In this document: positions 38,108-50,100 of the stretch, piece after piece
How the letters are laid out: each line of letters opens with the position of its first letter
Numbering within the stretch: the first letter of the stretch is position 1
Source of the DNA: Pterois miles
Taxonomy: Eukaryota; Chordata; Actinopteri; Perciformes; Scorpaenidae
Reading direction: 5' to 3'
DNA length: 64,000 nucleotides
Assembly (NCBI GenBank): GCA_947000775.1
Contig: CAMQGK010000171.1
Location: 3,051,001-3,115,000, forward strand
Translations under genes and position numbers: made by a program
The notes under the pieces: model-generated
Databases searched by the model: none
The model's input: the letters and a program-made list of their open reading frames with translations, nothing else
Told to the model about the DNA's origin: nothing

Positions 38108-41100
38108 TAGTTCCCTCTCTGCAGCCCTTCACTGAGGCTATTTGTTAATTCGACCTTGAATCTTAAAATGATTCAGTCGTGCACCTGTTTCCTGTGAGTG
38201 TGTGCGTGAGTGTGTGAGTGTGTGTCTTCAGCCTGACATCATGCCAATGATACCCAGAATTCTTTGCCTCCTTTCTCTCTGGAGCAACACAAAGCAATCT
38301 GTGTTACCATGCCAACCGATCAAAGCGCTAGACTCCCACCCCCCTATGTATAATCCGTTTTGGCTGCCCTTCCCTGCTGGCTTTCCAATACCTAGAACAA
38401 CAAATGAATTCAATACATGCCATAAATGTCCTATATGTTTAAGTGCATTTTTGTCCAAATCAAAGCTATCATTGTTTCCTGGAGATCGTAGAAAACGCAG
38501 CCCTATGTCCAATGAGTGATTTCAGAAATGCATCAATGGGAAATCAACGGGGTCGTCTGCAGCTCATGAAATGTTGAGACTGCACTCAAGATAGAATACA
38601 AGATCAATTCTTTTGGACAGTCCTTGGCTCTGATTTGTGCTCCCCTTGTTATCCTCCATGTCTTATTTACACTGTAACAACAAAAATAAAATCAACATTC
38701 TGTAAGGGCAATGACATGATGTTACTATCCACTCTAAAAATTTGCAATTTATATGCAGAACGGTCTCGTCTAGTGCTCTGCTGTCCTGTCAGTCAGCTGC
38801 CTGAAGTGACCATAAGGGTTCGTGTCCACCAAAGCACTTTTTCCAAGCAGACGCCAGGCACCAGGCGCTCTTCAGAAAATGCTCAGCTGGGAGCGCTTTG
38901 GAGGCACAGCGTTTTTTCAGCGAGATGCTTTGGTTGCATCTGGTTGCTATGATACGGAATATCCGCCGAGGTAAACATGTCGGCACAAAGTACAGTGCTT
39001 GCTCTGGCCCTTGCTCTGGATGAAGGCAAGGCTGAAGCATGTCGGGAGAGAGGACGGACCTGCCGGTCTGTGTGGGTTCATGACATTTTGTGGGTGAGTA
39101 CAATTGTTGGGTTCAGATACAGATTCAGATCAAATTCATTATCCCAAATGGGGAAATTTGTATGGTCCAGTGCTCTAGACATGAGGACAACAGTAAAGTC
39201 CACAGTGAAAACAATAGCATAACATACACAATAAGACCACAACAGCTCATAATAATAAACACATTTGATCACATCTTTGTGGTAGGCTGTTTGTCCTGCC
39301 CCTCTTCCACTGTGATGGGTTAAAAGTGACAGTAACAAATGCAGCGTTTTACCAAAAGCACTTTGCATTTATACCATAAGCTGGCCTCAGGAAAAAACGC
39401 TTTGGTGGACATGGCCCCTAAAGCTAGTCCTCTTTCCCCTCAAAGACATCAAATCTTTTAGTCTATAAAGAAATCAATGCCACTGCAGAGGCCCTCCCAT
39501 CATGCATCTCTCTTTCATGTAACTGCACTGCATAAAGACAGCAGCAATTATTTAAGCATCAGTGCCCCGCTAATGTCCGGATGACCCTTTGTTATCATTT
39601 TTAGCAAATATGATAAAGAAACACCCACAAAGTTCTGTTGCATCAGCTGCTTCTTGAAACAAAGATGATATGTGTCTGTGTAAGGAGTTTTGTCAGGAAA
39701 TGGGGACTTCAAAAGAAACACATGTCATCCAGTAACAGAACAAACACTTCAATCACCAAAACTAACACAACATACAAGTAAATGGGATGGCAGGTTAGCA
39801 ACAACATATGTACTGTATGATTATGGTCATGGATGTGAAATAAATGTGATGTGCTCGTGAAGGGCTTATGTGTGTATGACTGGTGCTTTCAGCAATTACT
39901 GCAAAAATGATGTGTGAGATTGTGGACATGTGCAAGCCTGTTCTTTCTTTCCACCAGGCCTACGTGTACAACAAACGGGCGTTACCAAACCCCTGCCCAT
40001 CCTCCCGTATCCCAAAATATTCCAAACTCCTCCCTTTCCTCTGAGGCTCTTCTCATTTGCCGCTGGAGAGCATCGGCGCCCCTGAGTACCAGTGAGAGTT
40101 GCTGTCTGTGACGCCGCCCCCTAGAGGAAGCGCTATGAATGGCTGACTGTGGCTGCCACTCACTGCTGGATACACGTGACCGATGGACTCGCTGTGGCGC
40201 CCGATGTGGATCTCGTCGTCGTCGTCCTCCGTGGTCTTGCGGTAAACAGGGTTGTCGAAGTTCATGCTTTTGGTGTTCTTGCGCCGCCAGTTGCGCCAGA
40301 CCAGGTACCCGCCGGTGCAGAGCAATCCGATGACCACTGTGGCAAGGATAGGGACTGCATGTGTTTAACACACACACAACAACAACACACGGCGGGAGCG
40401 TTAACACAGCCCAGGGGACACAGAGCAGCGCTTTAAGCACTCATACGCACAGACACACCTCGCACACTTTCCTTCATGTACTGATGGCTCATTATTATCA
40501 GCCTTTATTTTTCAAATCATAGTATATAATCTAATGCACACCTGTAAGACAGGTTTGTAGGGGAATTAAATCAAAGAGAACAAGTAGTGGACTCCCACAC
40601 ACTGTTAATGCTAATTTTTGTTGGCATAATATTAGTTAGACAAGTGATGTTATGGTTGCAAAACACCTGGGAATTCATTGCTGATTATGTTGCTTAAACA
40701 CAAACACTTTTGTTTGAATCATTATATCTGTAATTTAACGTAATGTGATAGTTTGGGTGTATTGAAGTGCGTTTGTATGAGGTATTTATCCAACATTGAG
40801 AAACAGAGAGGCGCACCGACACTAGAGCAAAGCAATGTATTGCTGTGGACAGGGGCAGCAGCAAAACATACTTTTGCCACCTAATGCAAAGGCTCATGTT
40901 AAGTGCATACAGATATCCGTTTAAGTATACGCTATATTTAGAATACTTACCGACAGCAAACTGGACTGAAAATGAAACGTATCTGAGTCTGCTGGCTTTG
41001 GAAAAAGAGCATAGATAATTTTCACTTTCAGTTCAGTTCCCTGTTGGAAAGGAGAAGGAAAGAGCTGTCTGAGGCAAGATAAAGTGGTGAAATATTATAA

Positions 41101-44100
41101 ATATATTATATTACTAAATGTAACATACACGGATATCATTTTTTTTTTTTTTTGGTGGGCCTTTATTTAGGTTACTAAAATTTGTTTTTCTGCCATCCAC
41201 GTCCACAGCACTGTTCTGGTGTCAATTTGCTCCTGTCTGTTTCTCCAAACTGGAGACATGCCAACAGTCATCTACTGTCAGTAACACCTACTACACATAA
41301 GTTCAAAACCACTTCAAAACACCCGTACTTAAACAGCTTGTTTGTGGTTCTCTCTCTAATATGCAGAGAATATGCTCAACTGTGCTTGCCACAAGAGGAC
41401 TTTGTTTACTGTAGCCAAACTGCGGTGATCAGCGTCTTCTAGCAGAGGAAAGCACATTTTTGGATGCATGAGGACACAGAATCCTTATGAAAATCACTTT
41501 ATACCAGGATTACCTACAGTGTTTTACACTGGAGGTTGGCCACCTCGCCAGGAACAAAGACTAACTCTGGTAACATTAGAGAAAAAACACCCTTCAGGAA
41601 CAGAGGTGCTACTTCATATAGCAAATGCCATATATTTATTAGGTGTGGCTATTGTTTAGGCATAAGGGTGGTTTCACAAGCCAATATTTAATCTGTTGTA
41701 GTTTGCTTGAATGGTTGTGATCACAGTAGTTGTACTCTGGTGCAGAGCAAAACAACTGGTTTGAGACTGCTTGCAAAAGGTGTTTTCGGACCATTTCAAA
41801 GTGAGCCAAAATGCAGGCTGCCAGGTAAAAGACAGGTTAACATGAGTAGGCGAGGATGGACCAGGACTTCTGCAGAAGTTCAATATTAGCTTGATATCTG
41901 GGCCGAACCGAAGATAGAGAATCTGCTTAATGAAGTCTAGAAAAATAGCAACGTTCGAGATAAACTGGAGAAGAAGTACAGAGTCATACTCTTCAACAGC
42001 AATGTATGGTCCACGATTCCTTGCATCGAAGTGGCAGCTCTGGAGATGTGAAAGATAAAATCCCTCCTTCCTACACGCCCCTCAGCAGATTATTTTTTGA
42101 TTTCGTCTGGTTAAATTTGTGCACTGAGAAACTGAACCAGACTAAATAGAAAGTAAACTAAAAGTAACAATTTCACTTTGATTCGGACTAGCCAAACAGA
42201 CTATGGCTTGTGAAAGTGTCCTAAATTGGTCATGAGACGAGTCAGGATAACTCAGATACACAATCTCTTGTTGGAAACCCTGTATATAAATAAATCTGCT
42301 ATTTTTTTTTCTGAAAACAATGAGCCTTCATACTGTATATATACAGTATACACATTGTATTTCATCTAAGTCTCAATCTTACTGAATGATCAAAAACATA
42401 TAGACATGAATGCACATGCACAATTTGCAACGATGAATGCCTGCATGCACCATCTCACACCCCACATCCACACACTCAAACACAAATACTGTCCATTCAT
42501 ACACAATGACTGAACCACACAGACTTCTCTGGTAAATCATGTAGTATTCAGGACCTGAGGCCAGTAATTAGGGTTTTGTTTTTTTAATAAAAGCCCCGCA
42601 AGGTTGCTTAACTGTCACCCCCTCATTATTCTTGTGCTACATTTGGACTATAATTTATAATTTTGTAGTAGCCTGGGCAAAAAAAGTGAAACCCAATCTG
42701 CAGACTACTGACTCTGATGTTTTTGGAGAGGGGTTATGAAAAAAGAATGGACAGGGGAAGAAGAAGAGAGAAAGGGGGAATGGAGGATTTGAGATACGCT
42801 CTGTCTCTCTCCTCTCATTAGCATATCAGCATGACTGCCTAGCTGCCATTTAAGACCTCTGAGTGTGTATAATGCATGTATGAATTAATGTGTGTGTAGA
42901 GACCAACGCCCAAACCAGAGGTGTGTCAACGAGGAGAGATAAAACATGTGTGTGTGTGTGTGTGTGCGTGGTTGTGTCTGCATCCCCTGTGAAAGCCCTG
43001 TCTAATTGCTCTTTTGTTGGATAGGCACTTGAGGTCCCTGTGTGTCTGGGCTGGAAACCCCAGATTCTCCTTTGTTCTTCTCTAAATGCTCAATGGTTAA
43101 AAAACCCCACCAGCTTTTGTCTCATTTAGAACATGTTCACTCCAATTAGAGAGCAGTCTGACTTTGGCTAAATACCGATAATCATTGTTGGGTTGTTTCC
43201 CCTCGTGGAGCCGTGGGTGGGCGCGGTGCATTAACGGATGTGAGCAGAGAACTGGGGTGCAGAAATCCGGCCCTTGTGGACCTCCAACAATAATTAAGGT
43301 TTCAAAGCTGCCAAGAAATGCAGAATGGGGGGATTTATGGCTGCAGAGAATGGCAGAAGGACAGAATGAGGGATGGAAAGGGTTAACAGTCTCCGGGGTT
43401 GTTTTAATGAGCTGATATCTTAATCGTCGGGAATGAAAAGAGAAAAAAAAATTGCTTCACGATGTTTTGGAGCTCCCATAATTTATCAAAGTATTCAATA
43501 TTAAGGGATGAAAGAGATCTCAATTAGCAACATATGCTGCTACTGTAAGGTCATTTGCACATTCAGCTGATTTCTCAGTTAGGTTATGCATGAAAGTATT
43601 AAATATTTCCATAGAATCTGATTATCATTTAAAATAAAGCTAATAGAATAGATTGGCTTCACTAAGCTGGTCTGATTGTAAGAACTTTCTTTGTACGCCT
43701 ACTTTATATGAGGTTTATACATGGTCTGGATGAATACTTGATTCTGATTGGATGCAGGGTGTCCATTCATTCCAGATAATATACACCAGTAGTTCCAGTT
43801 AAACTGTCTAACCACTGTTGTAAATGAACGCGCCGGCTACATTAAATGAATGGAAATGAATATCTTATTTACAGTACCATTCGTAACTTTAGTCCTTCAG
43901 TGCTTCATCCTCTGAACACCACAGGGTGGCAACTGTAACACATAAGCTGCAAGAAGTAATGGTGCCTTCAAATGGGGTCATTTTTACCGTGTTTACGAGA
44001 TGGCCCCATATGAACGCCCCCCTCATGTCGTATTCACGACCTTGTAAGTGAAAAGCTTCTTAAAGCTCAGAGTTCACGAGTTGTGATGTGTTTGTTGACG

Positions 44101-47100
44101 TTGCGAGAAATGGTGGAGCCCATGGAAGTTCATTTATTGGTGCATAATACGTTAACATTGTACATTATATTGTAATTTTAGTCATATATTGATTTTCTTG
44201 GTAGTTTTATAATATGTCTGAGGAAAATGTTGATATTCTCAATGACCTCATCTTTCTCCTCTGTCATTATGCCTTTGCATTTCCTGTGCTTTGTTTTCCA
44301 CTTGGTAGCTTGCTAAATTGTTTGGACAGTAACGTTAATATTGCCGTTGCTTAGCAGCGCTGTTCTCCACGACTCCACTTGAACGCAATGCATATCGTGA
44401 ACACAACTTCCTATCTCATAAACACGGTAAACACAACCCCATTTGAGGACGCCGTTAGTTATGCTCTTTGACTGCACTGCCTCTCTGAACTTTGTATCAT
44501 ATGGTGGTTGTGTTTGCCGTGTTCATGAAAAGAAACCACATGAACCTCATGGATAAGTACCTAATTTTTCCAGGTATTAGCAAACCCTCAGGGTCACCAG
44601 GGAAACAAAGTGAAATGCACTGTGGAAACAAACTTTCATGTTTGGTTGCAAAATGCATGAAAATATAAATTAATGGTCTTAATATTTTTTTCCTTTGGCA
44701 AGTGACCACAGTGTAATCGGGATAATGCCCTTTAAGGTATCCATAATCAGGAACTATTGGACGACGTGGAGGCCAGAACCGCCCGACGTGTGGTGGACAC
44801 CTCGTCCGGCATTATTCCTTACGTATTGTAGTATGGTGGCCTAACAGTGTTTTCTCTACCCTGCACTGAAAATAACGTTATTTCCCAGGTCAAAATTTCC
44901 ACTGCTCCAAGCCAAAAACACCATTTTATCTCATTAAGCCCCTTTTCCTCCTTTTCCAAATCTGATTCCAGATGCTGTGTAACCTGCTCTCAGTCCACTG
45001 GGTCAGTAAAATAGGTCAGAGCGCTGGATTGACTGCAGTGTAAGCATACTGTATATGACCAGAGCGGGAACATGAGCTTAATGTTATAACAGCTGGTCAA
45101 TGCCATGTGTGATGACAAAACATGAACTGAATTTCCCATTTGCTCAAATCTCATTAATAATGACATAATGTGCACATACAAAAGCTTGTCTATCCCAGGC
45201 TGATGAGTTCACCGGCCCATAATGGCTTTTTCTAGCCGTAGGCCAGGACAGTATTGTTGGATAATACCACAGCTCAGAACATTTTCCCAATTACTGGACT
45301 GTTATGTTGTGCTCAAACATCAGCTGAGGCTGACAAAGGACTTGCATGCTCAAAACAGATGAACTGTTACTGTTAAATCTAAAATATACTACTATTTTAA
45401 TCAGTCAGGTGGGAGTACAAACTCTCAAACACATGACACATAAAGTACCACATCATCACACAACATGCAGGGCTTGAGCGACAAGCAGAGACGTGAGAGA
45501 AGCAAGGAGGGAGAAGCAGGCGGGCAGAAAGCAAAGGCAGCACAGCGAGAAAGTAAAGAGTACTCACCGATAGGAATGACTATCCCCAGAACAGCTACTG
45601 TGATGTTGTTACCTATGAGGTAGTGATCACTCGCGGCTGAGACAAAGAAGAAAAAGAGAAAGAAAAATAAAAAGTTTTCTTCCAAAACACCCTCCCCAAA
45701 GGCCTTTGCTAGACAGAAACACAAGAAAACACAAGGGAAAACATATGCCCTCATGTTTGCATAACATGAGGGCAGAAAAATCATCGGATTTCATTTTGGA
45801 CTTCTTTTTTTATTAAACAGCATATGTAAATGAAATGCAGGTGAATCATACCAGGATGCCATATAAATGCAAAGAGATGCATTTTAATACAAGAGGAGAC
45901 AAATGCAATTGCAGGAAGTAATGTATCAGAATAAGGGTTGTACAATTAATCAAAATACTATCGAATTCGCAATATGGCCTACTGAAATTATCAAATCGCA
46001 GTATTTGTTTAAGGTGAAATGTGTCAAAACACCACTTTAAATTAAGTATTGTCACACTGCAGTGATGTCCTGGCCTACACATCATTACAGACTTAAAAAA
46101 ACATCTATATTTGGTACAAATCCCTGCAAAAATCACACTAATCATTTTAATGTTTGTCAATGAAAATGAGTGTAAAAACTATCATTCCCTCTAATATTGC
46201 AAACCATATCGCAATTATAATATCAGTCAAAACACTGCAAATAGATTTTTTCAAAATCAGGCAGCCCTAATCAGAATTTCCAATAAACTGTATCGTAGAG
46301 GTTTGAAACATGGTGGATGGCTCAGCTGACCTCAAGTGAACTTAAAACACATGACTGTGTTACAGCAGGTCTCCATGTTGTGTCACAATACAACACTTAT
46401 TCCAGACATGCTTTGTATCCCTACTCCCCTTCAACTCTCACCCCAACAGGTCAGTGTGCAGCGTGGCATTAATCCTGCTCCCAGCTCTCCGATTAGCAGC
46501 AGGCTAGCCATTAGCCAAAGTGTGTTCAGATGGCTGTAATGAAGTCTAGTGAGGAAGATTAACAGAGAAGATCCCAGCGCTGGCCCTGCATACTGATTGG
46601 CTCATTCTAGAAAGAGACTCTGTAGACTGTGTAGTCGTTTGCACGTATAAAGGCACAGATGGGAGGTGAAGGATGGGACGTACAATTAAGACATAATTTC
46701 TGATAAATGCAATCATATAGAGGATACACTGCACACTACACACACAGGAAGACAGACAGACAAAGACATACTGTAACATAAAGAGGCCCAGCAGGTGATA
46801 GGACTTCAGACTGAGCACTGAAGCGTCTGAGTCCTGAGTCAGCAAAAGTGAATTTGGCTTTTCTTACAGCATGAGTGACACCCAATGGGTCCTAAGACTC
46901 TACAAGGCGGATTAATAGAATCTTATTAAAGCAGCAGTTATGAAAGAAGCAGTGTAGGAAAGTAAAGGCAAAGAGAGAAAAATGTCTCAATTTCATTAAG
47001 ACTATTATTACTGAAGGGATTTTAAGTTAAAAAAAATAATTTACTGTTTGCCTCTATGAAAACGTCCCGATTTATATCCCTATACTTATAACTTTTTCTT

Positions 47101-50100
47101 AATGTGTGGTTTCCTACAGTAGATAATATTAAGGATGTACAGATGCTGATATCAGATTGGATATATGGATCGGCTATTGTGACAAATGGGCCAATCTATT
47201 AAATTCAATTCTATGTTTATACACAATATACTGGACTTTAAGTTCCTGTTTAAGTTTTGACCAATTTGTTGCTGCATTTGTTGTGTTTCAATGTTCATAT
47301 GGCTGACTATTGTTTAAATACCAAGTAAAAAAAAAAAAAAAAACACTGTGAAAGACACCATTTTGTAGCCTTGTCTAATGTGGCTGAACAGTTGATGAAT
47401 AATTGCTGGCATCAAGAGTTTCACATTTGTAAGAGCAGAAATGCACATGAGCTGTGTGTACCAGCTGTGGTTTATCTTTTATTTCCGAAACTCCTGGTCC
47501 CTCCTCGCTCCACCATGCCAGCAGCGGCGCCACACATGTGGAACAGCTGATGCCGGCACACTTTGACAGTGTGCACTGGGTTGAAAATTATAACACATGG
47601 CCCGTGGGTTCGGAGTCGCGTCTTGTTCATGCCCCATTTTCTCATCCGTGTCTGCTCCGCCTCTCATCTGGAACACTTGTGGTGTGGCGAGGAGGCTGAC
47701 AACTTCAGAGACTAGAGGGAAACATGTTCTTGCTTCTTACCTAACCCAGTCCCCCAAAGTGATGAGAGTAGCTGTAGCAGCCATTCTCTTTAAGTCCCAG
47801 AAAATCACTTTCTCTCCACCCCAGCTTTTCTCATCCCTATAAATGCTGTTTTCCTCCCAACGGTGTGTCGTTTTATAACTCCCATCCTCCCTGTTCAAGT
47901 GCTGGACTGTCATGTTCCTTTTAGTGCTCTGCTCATTCTTTTCCCTCCATGGTCTCTTTATTGCCTCTCACTGTAGCTTCTCATTTAACAGTCCTTAGGT
48001 TTACTCCTCACTCTTTATCTCATTCATTTCCCCGTCCTCCCTGTGCCTCTAACTCTTCTTCCAACTCTCACATCCACTTTCATCATCCCTCCTTTCTCCT
48101 TTCCCTCTGTATAGCTTTTTCAATCTCAGTCCTCACTCTCCTGGTCTCTCAGTATAACGAGAAATGTTTCTGATGTAAATGCAATATTGTCAAATCTGAG
48201 TTCAAACACAGTAAAGCAGCTTGCAATCTTTCTCACCACTTTTTTCACTTTACTTCACTCTACTTCTTTTATTCCATCTTTAATTATCTACTGAGCCTAT
48301 GTCACTCAAGTACGACACATTAACTGTGTGTTTTGGACATGTCACTGTCCAACAGCGTTGCTGTTGCTGCTACTGCACTGCTACTGTCAGCCCTTTGTGT
48401 CTACATAGAGTTTACCTTTCATAATGGCCATTTCATTCATTTATATTTATTTTAGACAGAAAAAGGTCAAAAGTCCTGCTCATTTGTAAATAATAAGCCA
48501 TGATTAAAAGCCAGTATTAATTCATGGAGCCATGTAAGTCACTGCATTTTCTGCAACATTTCAGAATAAAAGCCTTGTGTTAACAAAGGAAGGAAATCTA
48601 TCCCTAGAAAAATAATGCTAGAGAGCTTTTATTTGGAAATGGAAACAGGAATTGTTTGTTAAAAATAAGTATTTCTTCATGTCTGTGACATATTCTACAG
48701 ATACAGACATTAAAATTAAACTTGTAATAATGTTGCTGGTATGAAATCAATATACGGTCAAAAGATTATTTTCACTCTTATTTTTGCTGTGATCTGCACA
48801 CAGCAAGCGGAAAAAATAGACCTTGAGTGTCAAGAGGAGATGCTGCTGACGTGCACATGATGCCAAAATAAAAAGCAAGAAGTCTGCTCAAGTTACTGTT
48901 AGTCTCCTGCTTCCGCCTGGAAAGTGTGGTGTTATTGAGACAAGTAGAACATACAAGAAATGCACACATCCACATTTCTAGACACTTTCTTTCAATAAAA
49001 GTCAGAACTTGAAAAGGCAATTTGGTTCGTTCTACTGTTTTAACGAACAAATGACTTGAGGGCAAATAGCTGCCTTGGCAGTTTTACAGTTACCACTATC
49101 TCATGTTAATGTCAGTGTGGCAAAGGTCAGAAAGTATCAAACCGAAAGCTGAAAACACTTTTCTGCAGCAACAACAACAAAAAAAAATCATAAATAGCTT
49201 GTGTGTGACTGTGCATGAGCAGCACAGAGGCTTATCAATTTTTCTTTGCGGTGAAAAGGATTCTTCTAAATACAATTTAAGTCTTAGCGTGGTTTCCTAA
49301 AGCACTGTTACTGCTGTTATATTCTGCTGTCATTTGTCTGGTCAACAAACTGTAAGGCAATATTTTTCTGGCACGTCGGTAAAGGAGGATTGGTGCGAGA
49401 GCAAAGAATGTTGCCAGTTTTAGAGAGCGAGAAGAGCAAAAGAGAGCAAGAGAGAGAAAGACAAAGGGAGAGGGAGAGTGTCACAAAGTGAGGATGAGTG
49501 ATGGGAGGTATAAGGTGAGAACAGAAGGGACCGTCGTTTGTTAGCTCTGACAGCTCTGTTACACGCTGCTCATGGGGGACCGACTGCAAGCAGACCAAGA
49601 GGAACACTAGTGAGCATAGTGTATGTGTGTGTGTGTGTGCGAGACGGAAAATCAGAGAGGACGTACTGTAGATAGACGCTCAGACAAAGAAACAAAGGGG
49701 AAGAGAAATCAAGGAGAGGAAGGAAACTGATTTAAGGGGTGGTTTTCAGCTCCCTGCTGCTTTAATGCAGGTGGTAGTGGAGCATCACACACACACATGC
49801 ATACATTCACTTCACACAAACTCACACTGCTATGCACAAACCCTGCTCACCGTGATCCTTACCTCTGTGGGAGAGGTTGGCATTGCTCTCTCTCTGAATG
49901 CTGTTGGGGGCCACTGGGCCCAATAGAGGTGTGTGTGTGGATGTGGACGTCCGACGCGTGCTGCTGAAACTGGTCGTCTCCGTACTCGTGGCGACGGGGG
50001 TCCGAGGCTGCTCCGTAGAGGTTCTCCTTGGGGTCTGAGGAGAGGCGGACGTCGTCATCCGTCTAGTTGTGGGCCTGAGTGTCGTAGAAGCAGAGGTGGT

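Larger units (their letters stand above)
36334..40163. other. lrp8 last intron, 3.8 kb
   Basis: It contains GA microsatellites, one reverse SINE-like repeat and a Harbinger-type element. I looked on the - strand for a proline-rich exon equivalent to the mammalian LRP8 cytoplasmic insert and did not see one. Confidence 0.55.
40355..45567. other. lrp8 intron, 5.2 kb
   Basis: It contains a Tc1-type MITE (43959-44455), a palindromic repeat (44711-44830), a (TG)n tract near 42949, and a stretch at 43170-43450 that looks non-repetitive and could be regulatory. No coding exon was recognised. Confidence 0.55.
45637..49862. other. lrp8 intron, 4.2 kb
   Basis: It contains a hAT-type MITE with a perfect target duplication (45933-46269), a degraded MITE (47129-47320), and a GC-richer stretch at 47450-47720 with several E-box sequences. 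No coding exon was recognised. Confidence 0.55.

Noticed and set aside
45425..45784. A 119-residue - strand frame as a separate gene
   Set aside because: Only 45568-45636 of it is real coding sequence (an lrp8 exon); the rest is flanking intron translated in frame.
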